Part shown: in pieces, positions 1 to 9,192 of the stretch
How the letters are laid out: each line of letters opens with the position of its first letter
Numbering within the stretch: the first letter of the stretch is position 1
Source of the DNA: Torreya grandis
Lineage: Eukaryota; Streptophyta; Pinopsida; Cupressales; Taxaceae
Assembly: GCA_037957365.1 (NCBI GenBank)
Contig: JARHVA010000123.1
Location: forward strand, 1,336,501-1,400,500
Reading direction: 5' to 3'
Length of the DNA stretch: 64,000 nucleotides
Position numbers and translations under genes: made by a program
The notes under the pieces: generated by a model
Seen by the model: the letters and a program-made list of their open reading frames with translations, nothing else
Database searches by the model: none
What the model was told of the DNA's origin: nothing

Positions 1-96
1 CAACCATTGGCTCTTCGGGCTCCTTGCTTGATGGTATCTTCTTTTTGGCCCTAAATCCTTTAAATCCTTTTAGGCTTGTGATCAAACATTTAAAGG

Positions 97-210
97 CCAA
101 CGATTATTTCATTGCCATGAATTTGACATCTTCGGGCCTGTCGTTGGACGTTTGAATTCCAACGACTATTTCATGATGCTAAATTTGACATCTTTAGGCC
201 CGTCACCCCT
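97..210 (+). repeat. 62-bp imperfect tandem duplication
   Basis: The run starting CCAACGATTATTTCAT at 97 is repeated as CCAACGACTATTTCAT at 159. Both are followed by an AATTTGACATCTT block and then by a (T/C)(C/A)GGGCC(T/C)GTC word. The unit is about 62 bp and present about twice. No function is evident. Confidence 0.6.
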
Positions 211-409
211 TGAGTGATTCCTTCAGCTTCACTTTCCTTTGGATTTCTATCTTTATCTAGGCCTTTGTCTTTTAACCCTCCTGAAGGGTTAGTGTCCCTT
301 CAGGCCTTGAGAAAGGTCCCTTTCATGGTGCAGAGAGTCTCCTGCAAGGGTACCTACCCTTTGGGGTCCTTTGAACGGCCTTGGCCTCCTAATTCCTTTA
401 CACAAAATG

Positions 410-635
410 TCCAAAGGAATTCCTTCAGACATTTTGTCTGAAGGAAATGTTCCCTTTAATGTTTGGCCCTTTCTTTCAGGTGAATTCCTTTGGGCAAAAG
501 TTTGAAGGAATTCCTTCAGACTTTTTGTTTGAAGGATTTGCCTTGTCCTTCACCATGATATTTTCTTCCAAAAGGATTTCTTCAAACAAATTTTTTGAAG
601 GAATCCCTTCGGACATTTTGTCTGAAGAAATTTAG
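410..635. repeat. Three tandem hairpin units, 91-93 bp apart
   Basis: Each unit centres on an inverted repeat. The first (422-444) is perfect: CCTTCAGACA, loop TTT, TGTCTGAAGG. The second (513-535) and third (606-628) are one- or two-base variants. The units are 91 and 93 bp apart, and the second is preceded by GAAGGAATTCCTTC, itself a palindrome. The DNA between the hairpins is less conserved, so the hairpin seems to be the retained part. Confidence 0.7.
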
Positions 636-935
636 CCTTTGCTTTTTTTCTTCTATCTTTGCCTTGGATTTTCTGAAGGAAACTCACCCTCTTTGCTTTA
701 TCTTTTGATTCCTCTGCAAGGGTTTCCTGCCCTCTACAAGGGCACTTGGACCCCAAGATGTCTTTCAAAACCTGCTTGAAATGGTCCAGTTTGTGCCTGA
801 CTATCCTCTACAAGGGCACCTACCCTTCAGAGCTTTGTAAGGGACTCTTGAACCTTTCAATTAAACCTGAATCTGAACCCTTTTTTTGGAGTTTAATGGT
901 TCATCATTGTGTCCTGCAAGGAGTCACGTTCATTC

Positions 936-1085
936 AATTGACCGCTTGAACTAAACCGTTTGAACCAAGCAACTTGAATTGACTAATTAAACCAACTACT
1001 CGAACCGGTTGATTAAACCAACTGATTGAACCAACTACTTGAACCAATTGATTGAACCAGTTCAACATTATTTAAGTTCAATGTT
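936..1085. repeat. Iterated TTGAACC(A/G) short-word tract
   Basis: About a dozen variants of TTGAACCAA / ATTGAACCA / TTAAACCAA follow each other at irregular short spacing, ending with TTCAATGTTCAAAG. This looks like a degenerate minisatellite. No coding sense was found. Confidence 0.55.
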
Positions 1086-1323
1086 CAAAGTTTAAAATCT
1101 CTTGGAAAGATCATGTCGTTGAACCTTGACATCGAACCACCTTTTCCATCTTTAAGGAAAAGTGTCTTGAACATTTTTGGTCTCTTTCCTTGTGAATTTC
1201 TTTGGAAAAAATGTCTGAAGAGCTTTGTAAGAGCCTTGCATTCTTTGAATGGGTTCATCCTTTTTCTGAAAGACTTATGCGACCCAAGATTTGAATTGGC
1301 TCAGAATAGCAGGGGAAGAAGGA

Positions 1324-1357
1324 GACCGATTTTTGGCCTGTAGGGCCAAAAATGGTC
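1324..1357. other. Strong hairpin at element junction
   Basis: GACC-G-ATTTTTGGCC is followed by a five-base loop and then GGCCAAAAATGGTC. The arms pair over 14 bp with one bulged G. The hairpin lies within about 10 bases of the point where similarity to the PDS5-carrying element begins. Confidence 0.6.
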
Positions 1358-1380
1358 AATAGGTAATGAATCCATCAATG

Positions 1381-1960
1381 ACTTATTTGGTTAAACTCAA
1401 GCTTTTGAGACACTTAGATGAAGAGGTGAAACTTGTAGTCACTAATTGCCTTAGTGAAATTACCAAAATAACAACTTCTAAGAAATTTTATTATAACAAT
1501 ATCATGAAGGATGTTTTCTTGCTGATTATTGAAAGTTTTTGAGGATTGGATAATTTTGAAAGCCTTTCCTTTGCCAAGAGGGTAACAATACTAGAAACTT
1601 TTAAAAAAATCATATTTTACAACATCATGTTAGATATTGGTTATGAAGAGACTATCTATGAAAATTTTCAAATATTTTGGATTGTTATTAATGAGGCTTA
1701 TACAAATAATGTCATAACTTCCATGCAAATTATTATGTCTCTAATTTTGGATGAGGATGATGATATCTCTAAGTTATTGTTAGTTAACTTATTGGTTGTT
1801 TGGAGGAAGGAACAATATGTTTCATCTGTGGCACATAAGTTATCAAATTAATTAGTTAAACAACATATAGAAAAGTTTAAAAGTCATTTGATGGAAGGAG
1901 AATTGATTTCTTGTGGTCTCCAGATTATAGGTGTTCTTAAAATGAGTAAAAATCAATTGA
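1381..1960 (+). pseudogene. PDS5-like cohesin regulator fragment, copy 1
   Basis: The plus-strand translation matches, by recognition, the N-terminal part of plant PDS5, a HEAT-repeat protein that binds cohesin and regulates sister-chromatid cohesion. Landmarks are a block ending VTNCLSEITK, then MKDVFLLIIESF, then LSFAKRVTILETF, MLDIG, and finally MSLILDEDDDISKLLL. This copy reads through the CLSEITK block in frame, where copy 2 has lost two bases (GGTGAAA here, GGAAA there). It carries in-frame stops after ESF and after LSN. No intron-like interruption is seen across more than 500 bases, which fits capture of spliced RNA. It is not a functional gene: it starts mid-domain and is broken. The family call rests on remembered family pattern, not on a search. 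Confidence 0.7.
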
Positions 1961-2697
1961 GGAGAGAACAATGTTATTTCACATGCCATTAAGTTTGGAC
2001 ACCTAGTCACACATGTGGGAACAACAAAGAAGAGACTAAGACAATGAAACTTGAGGAATAATAATCATAAAATAGATCTACAAAGGAGGAAGAGTACATG
2101 AGTCTTCATGACACAATTGAGATTGAAGGGTATGATGATAGTGATTGGAAAGTACATTAAGAGTGTGAACTCTCAAATTTTGAGGAGCAATTTTCATATG
2201 AACGTGCAATTTTCAACCATGAGATAGATGTTATAATAGGTGATGCATGCGATTTTTAGTGTGAAGCAATTTTTTGATCATCAACTAATGACGAGCATTT
2301 ATAAATTGAAGAAGGTGAGCATGAGATCTATGAAGACGCCATTGAAAGGTATGAAGAAAATGTTGATTCTATTATTACAAATAACAATCCATTATCTTTA
2401 CATAATGATAAGGTGATAGATAAGTTCCATGTGGATGACATTGGTAAGAGACATTATCTCATTGATATTCAAGATTTTATAGCTAAGCATGAGATAAAGA
2501 CATCACTACTTGTTATCACATTGGAAGGACCCAAGGTATGTAAATATTTTATTATCATGGATCTAGAAAGAATGTTGAGTTTGCATTGGCTACATCTTAT
2601 TGAAGATCTTATTATGGAAACCAAGAGATTGCCTTTAGGTAAGATACTTCATTTTGATAATGTGTGGTTTTTCATAAACATCACTCTCTTGATATAG
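1960..2697 (+). pseudogene. Unidentified coding remnant downstream of PDS5 block, copy 1
   Basis: This continues the reading direction of the PDS5 block. A cysteine/histidine cluster reading CYFTCH...PSHTC follows immediately and resembles a damaged CCHC zinc knuckle. It is followed by acidic text and then by an open frame at 2413-2697 containing FHVDDIGKRHYLIDIQDF. The same protein text is kept in copy 2 (6134-6797), so it was once coding. Compared with copy 2, 69 bases (23 codons) are missing after KHEI without breaking the frame. I do not recognise the family. Confidence 0.45.
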
Positions 2698-2699
2698 TT

Positions 2700-3355
2700 G
2701 TCAAATGAGACATTGATGGTTTTCAACCTTGAACCTATTGTTCTTCATTCATTATTAACTAATAAACGAGTATTTTATATCTTAAGATTATTGAATTGGT
2801 AGAATTTCAATAGTTTGTAATGAGTTTTGAGAAATATTTTAGACCTAGTTCAATGGTTTTCAACTTACACATTGATGTTTAGTGGATATTCTTTAATGCT
2901 AATTATTAAATTTTTAAACCTCACATTGATGATTACAATTGATTGCATGGATTTATGTGCACATGATTGTCACTATAACACTTAGATATTGAGTATTGAT
3001 TAGGTGATATCAATGTGTGATAGCGTAAGCATTCTCAAGGTAATTATAAATCTGATTTTCAATCTTAACACTGCTATCATCATTTATACCAACAACTTTG
3101 AAGGGGTATGTGTGATTATTGTTGGTGAATTGATGAGAGATGTTCCTCTTTTCATTTTGAGTATGTACAGGGATATGAAAATATGGGATCCAGGAATACA
3201 CATGATTGATAAAATTGCTTCATGGTATAACAAAGTTGTAGTTTATGGTTGTATCAAAGTAGAGCAGCAAAAATGTGGTGAAGAATCCTTCAGGTTTATT
3301 TAGGATCCTAGTATTGGCATACATGTTCAACATTGCTTGAGGACAAGAAATATTT
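2700..3355 (+). other. Distal internal region, copy 1
   Basis: This aligns with 8537-9178. An open frame at 3004-3303 (MISMCDSVS to SFRFI) is partly kept in copy 2 (8893-9147, for example KIWDLGIRMID), but no family is recognised. The last codons before the LTR, LRTRNI followed by a damaged GEDL-like end, recall the C-terminus of gypsy pol proteins. That would mean a trace of the original retroelement ORF survives here. Confidence 0.35.
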
Positions 3356-3369
3356 GAGTGGGGAGGACT
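3356..3369 (+). promoter_or_regulatory. Polypurine tract, copy 1
   Basis: GAGTGGGGAGGACT lies directly before the LTR start TGTAATGTCCC. The same purine run precedes the second LTR at 9179-9192. This is the expected plus-strand primer position. Confidence 0.7.
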
Positions 3370-4880
3370 TGTAATGTCCCTTTTTAGTCATTTCCAACAT
3401 TCTTGGAAGATTCTAAGAATATTGAAGTGAGCCATTATTAACAGGTAGGGATTATGATAGCGATAGTTAGTTCAAGAGATCAAAATATGTCTAATGGTAC
3501 TTTTTGGATGCAATTTCAACCTTCTAGGATCTCTCCACATTCTTAGAGAAGCTTATTATTGTTGAAAAGTATTAATTTTCATTAAATTGGATCTCTAGTA
3601 AGCTTATGAATTTGTTGGCATCTTCAGAATTCACTATCATTCTATTTTGTATTCTTCATAACTTTGGGCAGATGTGAGAAAAATGATAAATATATTAAAT
3701 AAGCAATATTTAAGTTATCAAAGGTTGAATTAAAAGACAACTTATATTAACTATTCATAAAGTTGAACATTAAGTGTCTTATGGGTTCAAAAGTAATTTA
3801 TAAAATAAAAGTCACTTATATGGAGATTAAGTGTTTTTATAAAATGACTTATGTTGGAGCCCAAAAGATAAAATATTATAAAGTCACTTTATTAAGTGTG
3901 AAAAAGTTTATTTAAAAAGTAATTTTTAAATATAACTTTTAGAAAGCTCATAGGGTGTTATAAAAGGAGGTTGTGGGGACTCATTTCAATTATTCTTGTT
4001 TTGATATTTTCTTAAAGTCTCTTGGAGAGCTGGAACCTTTAGTTATTCAAAATCCTAGGATGAAATCCATTGGGAATTTTGGTTTCATGGATGAAAACCC
4101 ACCTTGCCAATCCTTGGTGAACTCATTCAGGATTCATAGGTTTGTGGATTTGTTTTAGATTGAAAGATTGATTGTGGGGACAAAAACCCATTCAACCAAC
4201 CTAGGTAGATTCATTCAAAGTTTGTAGGTGTATGTATTGAAGCAGGTTTGGAAGTTTGTGTTGAACAATATTCTTTTTATTGTTGGAGTTGAAGCCTTGA
4301 AGGATATCGTAGAATTTGAATGGGATTCAGTGTTAGAAGTTAAGCTATTTTGGAGGGTTTCAAAGAAGTATCAAAGTTGCCAAAAAATTATGTTTTCACT
4401 ATGGTTTCTGGCACTTTCTATGGAGTTTAATATTATAGATTATCTTGTTGTTACATATAGTATCTCCTTGGGATAGCCTCTACTTTTTTTTGTTCACTAT
4501 TCAATCTTTTTTGGGGCATGATCCTTCATTAGATGATTTGTCATATAACATGGGTGTTTGAACATCTTTTGGTATGTACTTTATAATAGAATATTTATTT
4601 CTACAATTCTGAAGTTAACATCTATTTGGGTATTCTTAGTCTCAGTTGGAATCATTTCATTGTATGCTACAAATTGTTTAGCAAATTACCCAGATGTATT
4701 CATTGAATACTGAATAGAAAATGTGAGTGTTTCTTATAATCTCCACATAAGCGTTCTACATTGTCTATAACTAAAATTTCATATTGATGAGCATAATGAC
4801 AAATATTTAACAAAATATCTACACAAGAAAAATCAAATATTTTGTGAATTTGAGTTGAAATATGGGCAAAGGATTTTACA
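3370..4880 (+). repeat. Shared LTR of PDS5-carrying element (about 1.51 kb)
   Basis: It begins TGTAATGTCCC and ends GGATTTTACA, both shared with the LTR at 9193-10697 (about 1.51 kb). It is preceded by a purine tract and followed two bases later by a primer-binding-site-like sequence, so both boundaries are supported independently. A TATAAAAG box lies at 3959-3966, at the same place as in the downstream LTR. The short frames inside it are accidental. Confidence 0.85.
3959..3966 (+). promoter_or_regulatory. TATA box in LTR
   Basis: TATAAAAG followed by GAGGTTGTG is retained in both LTR copies (3959 and 9783), about 590 bp into the LTR. It is a credible core promoter for the element. Confidence 0.6.
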
Positions 4881-4882
4881 AG

Positions 4883-4894
4883 TGGTATTAGAAC
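4883..4894 (+). promoter_or_regulatory. Primer-binding site, initiator tRNA-Met type (degenerate)
   Basis: TGGTATTAGAAC differs by two transitions from the standard plant TGGTATCAGAGC and lies two bases after the LTR end. It is the expected minus-strand primer site and fixes the LTR boundary. Confidence 0.7.
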
Positions 4895-5162
4895 TTTGAT
4901 CTCTTCATCCTAGAGGGTTGCATGTTAGTTTTAATGGTTACATGTCAACGCTTGGTGGTTGCATGTGTGGTATCAATCATGGAATGTCAATTTTTCCTAT
5001 TGCATTTTAGTGATCACCACTTGCATGTTGATTTTGAGCCTTGCCTTTTAGTATTTTGGTCTTCATTTATCATTTGTATCATGGAAGATAGAAAGATGAT
5101 ATATTCTTTCCTTGAATCTCTTAAAAAAGGATAAATTGAAAATAACATTTTGAAAGGTATTT
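4895..5162 (+). other. Leader of PDS5-carrying element
   Basis: This is the sequence between the primer-binding site and the PDS5 block. An open frame (4922-5134) has no recognisable domain and no gag-like features. Confidence 0.4.
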
Positions 5163-6006
5163 GTGATAGCTATAACTCAAAATAAGGGTCCCTTAGAAGA
5201 TCATCAAACTATGATCAGTTACACACCAAAACCTTTTCAATATAGATCCTTACAGAAAGAAAAGGATGTGGGAAATAGGCTTTACACAACAAAAAAGAAT
5301 CTTGAGTTTCTACAGCAGTCAAAGGATGTCTTACTCCACTTAAAGGAAGTGGAGATTTTTTTGTCTATGATAGACCAGTCAAATTCTAAGAAATTTTTAT
5401 GGAAAATGAAGCCATCAAAGACCTATTTTGTTAAACCCAAGCGTATGAGACACTTAGATGAAGAGGAAACTTGTAGTCACTAATTGCCTTAGTGAAATTA
5501 CCAAAAGAGCAGTTCCAAAGTAACTTTATTGCAGTAGTATCATGAAGGAGGTTTTCTTGTTGATTGTTGAAATTTTCTATGGATTGGTTGATTTTGGAAT
5601 CCCTTCCTTTGCCAAGAGGGTAAAAATACTACAAACTTTTGCAAAAGGTAGATTTTGTAACATCATGTTAGAAATTGGTTGTGAAGATATTATTTCTAAA
5701 ATTTTTCAAATATTTTTGGCTATTATTAATGAGGCTCATACAGAGAATGTAATAATTTCCATGAAAATTGTTGTCTCTAATTTTGGATGAGAATGATGAT
5801 ATCTCTAAGCTATTGTTAGATAACTTATTAGTTGTTTGGAGGAAGGAACAAAATGTTTCACCTGCAATACATGAGTTGTCAAATAGATTGGTTAAACAAC
5901 ATATGGAAAAATTGAAAAGTCATTTGACACAAAGAGAATTGATTTCTTGTGGTCTGCAAATTACAGGTGTTCTTAAAATGAGCAAAAATCAATTGAGGAG
6001 AGAATA
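5163..6006 (+). pseudogene. PDS5-like cohesin regulator fragment, copy 2
   Basis: This is the longer of the two copies. An open frame of 106 codons (5163-5483) includes VLLHLKEVEIFLSMIDQS and RMRHLDEEE, matching the N-terminal start of plant PDS5 (first HEAT region). A 2-base deletion at about 5466 shifts the frame before the CLSEITK block. The frame from 5542 reads MKEVFLLIVEIF, SFAKRVKILQTF and MLEIGCED. After a further 1-base shift near 5775 it reads LILDENDDISKLLLDNLL and NRLVKQHMEKLKSHL, to 6006. In all, roughly the first 200 residues of the family are represented and the remaining HEAT repeats are absent. PDS5 normally acts in the nucleus on cohesin loading and release. Here the fragment is broken and uses the element's promoter context. 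No introns are visible. Confidence 0.75.
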
Positions 6007-6060
6007 ACATTATTTTACATGCCATGAAGTTGGGACACCTAGTCACACATGTGGGAACAA
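6007..6060 (+). pseudogene. Damaged zinc-knuckle-like motif
   Basis: In the frame of the PDS5 block the text is HYFTCHEVGTPSHTCG (CYFTCH in copy 1). Spacing and residues resemble a CX2CX4HX4C knuckle of retroelement gag with one extra residue and the histidine replaced by threonine. If real, it marks the fusion of the captured gene segment to gag-derived sequence. Confidence 0.35.
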
Positions 6061-6133
6061 TAAAGAAGACACTAAGACAGTAGAGCTCAAGGAAGAAGAA
6101 TCATGAGATACATCTACAAAGGAGGAAGAGTAC

Positions 6134-6797
6134 ATGAGTATTCATGATAGTGCTGAGATTGAAGTGTATGTTGATGGTGATTGGAAGGTACATCAAGAGT
6201 GTGAACTCATGAAATTTGAGGAGCAATTTTCACATGTTGTAGTTTTCAACCATGAGATAGATGCTATAACAAATGATGCATGCGATTTTCAATGGGAAAT
6301 AAGTATTAGATTAGTAACTAATGATGAGCATTCATAAATTAAAGAAGGTGAGCATGAGATATATGAAGATGCCATTGAAATGTATCAATAAAATTTTGAT
6401 TCTATGATTACAAATAGCAATCCATTATCTTTACATAATGATAAGGTGATAGATAAGTTCCATGTGGATGACATTGGTAAGAGGCATTATCTTATTGATA
6501 TTCAAGATTTTATAGCTAAGCATGAGATAGACTTTGTGGACCCAAACTACATACAAGGTATGGCATTCCCTAATGGAATTGTTATTCCTTACTTCATGAA
6601 GACATCACTAATTGTTATCACATTGGAAGGATACAAGGTATTTAAATATTTTATTATCATGGATCTAGCAAGAATGTTGAGTTTGCATTGGCTAAATCTT
6701 ATTAAAGATCTGATTATGGAAACCAAGAGATTGCCTTTAGGGAAGATACTTCATATTGATAATGTGTGGTATGTCATAAACATCACTCTCTTGAGAT
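6134..6797 (+). pseudogene. Unidentified coding remnant downstream of PDS5 block, copy 2
   Basis: Two open stretches (6134-6337 and 6404-6797) share one protein text with copy 1. The first is acidic (YVDGDWKVHQECELMKFEEQ). The second runs from DKFHVDDIGKRHYLIDIQDF through AFPNGIVIPYF to PLGKILHIDNVWYV. The second frame is cut by the insertion at 6803. Conservation of protein text between copies while stops differ suggests it was coding in the parent element. The family is not recognised. An env-like, gag-like or second captured host segment are all possible. Confidence 0.5.
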
Positions 6798-6802
6798 GGT
6801 TA
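6798..6802. repeat. Target-site duplication GGTTA, left
   Basis: GGTTA lies immediately before the insertion at 6803 and is repeated at 8537-8541. Copy 1 of the host element has a single AGTTG-like site here (about 2696-2700), confirming the insertion. Confidence 0.8.
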
Positions 6803-6960
6803 TGTAGAGTAAAAAACTCTACATTTTTTGAGTTCAGTTATGCACTCCAAATTTTGTCTTTGCACATTTTGGTTCGAGATAGTGAAGGTTTTGACTCATA
6901 ACGAGGGTGCTAGTTTCTTTTCACCTAATTTTGTCTAAGTATCAAATTCACGCGAAAGTT

Positions 6961-7775
6961 GCCAAGTGTCATCGGCCGAGGCACATTTTGTAATTTCTAT
7001 AAGTTGCTCGAAACATGCCATGTGTCCCGTGGTAACTCAGCAGAGTGCAACATGTGTCGGCATCCACATTTCATGTTGGCATCTACATTTCAAATTTCTT
7101 TTTAGCTTAGAAGGCTTCTTTTCAAATAAGCTTTTCTCAAGACCAAGCGAAAGGCGCCAGGTGGCAACTGCGAAAGGTTTCAATATGCTTTTCTAAAAGC
7201 AACAAAAGAAGCCACATATCCCCAGCTAAAGAAAGTAGAAGCCGCCACATGTCAACATCTAAAATATCTTCATTTTGCTTCATCGATAAGTAAAGACTGT
7301 GATGGGTCCCAGGTTTTGTTTCTGAGGTAAGTGGAAGCTGCCAGGTGTCACCATCCGTGTAAATATGAAATGAGGCCTAATTATTTCTAAAGTATAAACA
7401 GAGTGATGTAGAGACCAACACGTGTCACCTTCCATAGGATTCTCAAAATGTAGCTAAAAGCAGTGGAGATCACCATGTGTCCTTTATTAAGGATGCACAG
7501 AAAGTGCCACCTGTCCCTATCCCCTTCTTGAAGTTGCTCGAGCAAGAAGTGTTGTGGGTCCCATCCTCTATAAATTGTTAAAGTTTGAAGAAGCGGATTA
7601 TGACAGATGTCAAAGGTGGAGCACCCCAATGTGAAGACATAGTAAAGAGTATAAGTAATGTGGAAAGTGTCGTGTGTCTTCGGTAAGTGCCTCAGAAGCT
7701 ACCAAGTGTCATTTTTTGGTGCCTTTTAAATAAAGGGAAGGTTTTCAAGAGGAAAAAGGGAATTGGCCAAGTGTC
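6961..7775 (+). promoter_or_regulatory. Array of 11 CANNTGTC (E-box plus TC) motifs in U3
   Basis: Exact CANNTGTC words start at 6963, 7019, 7051, 7246, 7342, 7419, 7474, 7508, 7604, 7703 and 7768, all on the plus strand and mostly preceded by GC or AC. Two near-misses lie at 7158 and 7213. The NN positions vary freely (AG, TG, CA, GG, CG, CC, GA) while the frame is kept, as expected for a bHLH-type binding site. The copy at 7419 (CACGTGTC) is also a G-box/ABRE core. All lie upstream of the TATA box at 7952, where LTR enhancers sit. Confidence 0.65.
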
Positions 7776-7951
7776 CTCACCTATTTCATATTGAGAAGCA
7801 TCTTGTGTATCTAATGCAGTCAATGAACTTGCAGAGAAACTGGACAGTTTAGATCTAAGAAATATCTTCTGTTAGACACTTCCAGTTCAGTTAGAGTTCA
7901 GTTAGGTCATTGGACTGGGAACGTGTAGGGAATCTAGAGATGGTTCAATGC

Positions 7952-7959
7952 TATAAATA
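7952..7959 (+). promoter_or_regulatory. TATA box of solo LTR
   Basis: TATAAATA followed by GGGGTGCAGAG is a strong core promoter match, about 1.15 kb into the LTR and downstream of the E-box array. Confidence 0.65.
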
Positions 7960-8536
7960 GGGGTGCAGAGATCACCTGAACATGATCATCAGAAGATAGA
8001 GAGAATTTTTTGCAAGAGATTATTGTCAAGAGTTTTTAGACTTTTAGAGCTGTGATCAGGAATATCATTTGCCTTTGTTATATTTTCTTGAGTTGGAAAG
8101 TTTATGTAACTGTGCATGTTTATGTGCCTTTTATGTGACTGGAGAATTAATAAGAAGACTAAGTTCTATGCCTTTGTTGATATTCTTTTGTGTCACTACA
8201 AAAGTAGTCTAAGCTGTGAGCCTTTATTTCTATTATTTTTCATCTTTTACATTGATCATGCCCTTTTCACTCTTTAATGTAATTGAATCTTACATATAGC
8301 TTCACTATGCTCAAAATTAAGGGTCGAATTAAATTCAAGTGCATCGCCATAGTTAGATTTTCTTTCTTTGCATTTGTGTTTCTATTTAAATTCCTATCCC
8401 TTTCCTCATTATACACTTGAGAAAAAGAAGAGACCAACTTCTTAAAAATATGGAGGTCATTTCAAGTCGCAAGTCCCACATTCTTGAAACTTCCCATTGT
8501 TGGTGTTAAAAACAAGTGCAATTTTAATCATCAACA

Positions 8537-9178
8537 GGTTATCAAATGAGACATTGATGGTTTCTAATATTGAACATGTTATTCTTGATTCATTATTAGC
8601 CAATGAACGAGTATTTTATATCTCAATATTGATGAATTGGAAGAATTTCAACAGTTTGCAACAAATTGTGGGAGAATTTTTAGATTTGGTTTAATGGTTT
8701 TTAGCTTACACATTGATGTTTAGTGAATGTTCTTTAACACTGATTATTGAACTTTTAGACCTCGCATTGATGATTTTAGTTGATTACATGGATTTATGTG
8801 CATAGGACTGTCGCTATAGCACTTAGAGATTGAATATTGATGAGATACTATTATTTTATAATAGTTGAAGCATTCCCAAGGTAATTATAAATTTGATTGT
8901 CATCATTTGTACCAACAAATTTGAGAGGATATGCATTATTATTATTGGTAAATTGATGAGATATGTTGATCTTTTCATTTTGAGTATGTATGGGGATATG
9001 AAAATATGGGATCTGGGAATACGCATGATTGATATGATTATTTCATGGTATAAAAAATTTACAGTTTGTGGTTGTATCAAAGTGGATCAGGGAAAACATG
9101 GTGAAGAATCCTTCAAGTTTATTTGGGATCTTGGTATTGGAATATAAGTTTAGCATTGCTTGAGGACATGCAATATTT
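8537..9178 (+). other. Distal internal region of PDS5-carrying element, copy 2
   Basis: This resumes the host element after GGTTA (8537-8541) and aligns with 2697-3355. The frame at 8497-8694 starts inside the inserted LTR, so its start is artefactual. The frame at 8893-9147 matches copy 1 at protein level (KIWDLGIRMID) but belongs to no family I recognise. The tract GAGTGGGGAGGACT follows at 9179-9192. Confidence 0.4.
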
Positions 9179-9192
9179 GAGTGGGGAGGACT
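9179..9192 (+). promoter_or_regulatory. Polypurine tract, copy 2
   Basis: GAGTGGGGAGGACT directly precedes TGTAATGTCCC of the 3' LTR and is identical to the tract at 3356. Confidence 0.75.

Larger units (their letters stand above)
1..1365. other. Pyrimidine-rich non-coding segment with small repeats
   Basis: This stretch has a different texture from the rest of the window: more C and T, with many variants of CTGCAAGGG, CTACAAGGG and TGAAGGA words. No reading frame here resembles a known protein; the short open frames look accidental. It contains a 62-bp tandem duplication, a 91-93-bp repeat of hairpins and a TTGAACC-rich tract, listed separately. At about 1366 the sequence switches abruptly to the internal region of the PDS5-carrying element, so this is either the flank of that truncated copy or part of another element. 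Confidence 0.5.
1366..3369 (+). mobile_element. Partial internal region, upstream copy of PDS5-carrying LTR element
   Basis: From about 1366 to 3369 the sequence aligns with 5411-9192, the internal region of the downstream copy, and ends at the same polypurine tract and LTR boundary. It lacks the 5' part of the internal region (leader and start of the PDS5 block) and the 1.73 kb insertion found downstream at 6803-8536. It also lacks 69 bases present near 6530-6600. Its 3' LTR (3370-4880) doubles as the 5' LTR of the downstream copy, so the two copies form an LTR-sharing tandem. Confidence 0.75.
6803..8536 (+). mobile_element. 1.73 kb solo-LTR-like insertion in PDS5 element
   Basis: The insertion starts TGTAGAG, ends ATCAACA and is flanked by GGTTA on both sides. 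It is absent from the upstream copy of the host element, so boundaries are seen directly. TG...CA ends and a 5-bp duplication are LTR-retrotransposon hallmarks. No coding region, internal LTR pair, primer site or polypurine tract is visible, so a solo LTR is the simplest reading. A TATAAATA box lies at 7952, followed by a transcribed-region-like stretch. The part upstream of the TATA box holds an array of E-box motifs. The first 21 bases form a hairpin (TGTAGAGT, loop AAAAA, ACTCTACA). Confidence 0.8.

Noticed and set aside
1381..6006. A functional host PDS5 gene with introns
   Set aside because: Both copies start mid-protein, carry different stops and frameshifts, have no visible introns and lie between retroelement LTRs.
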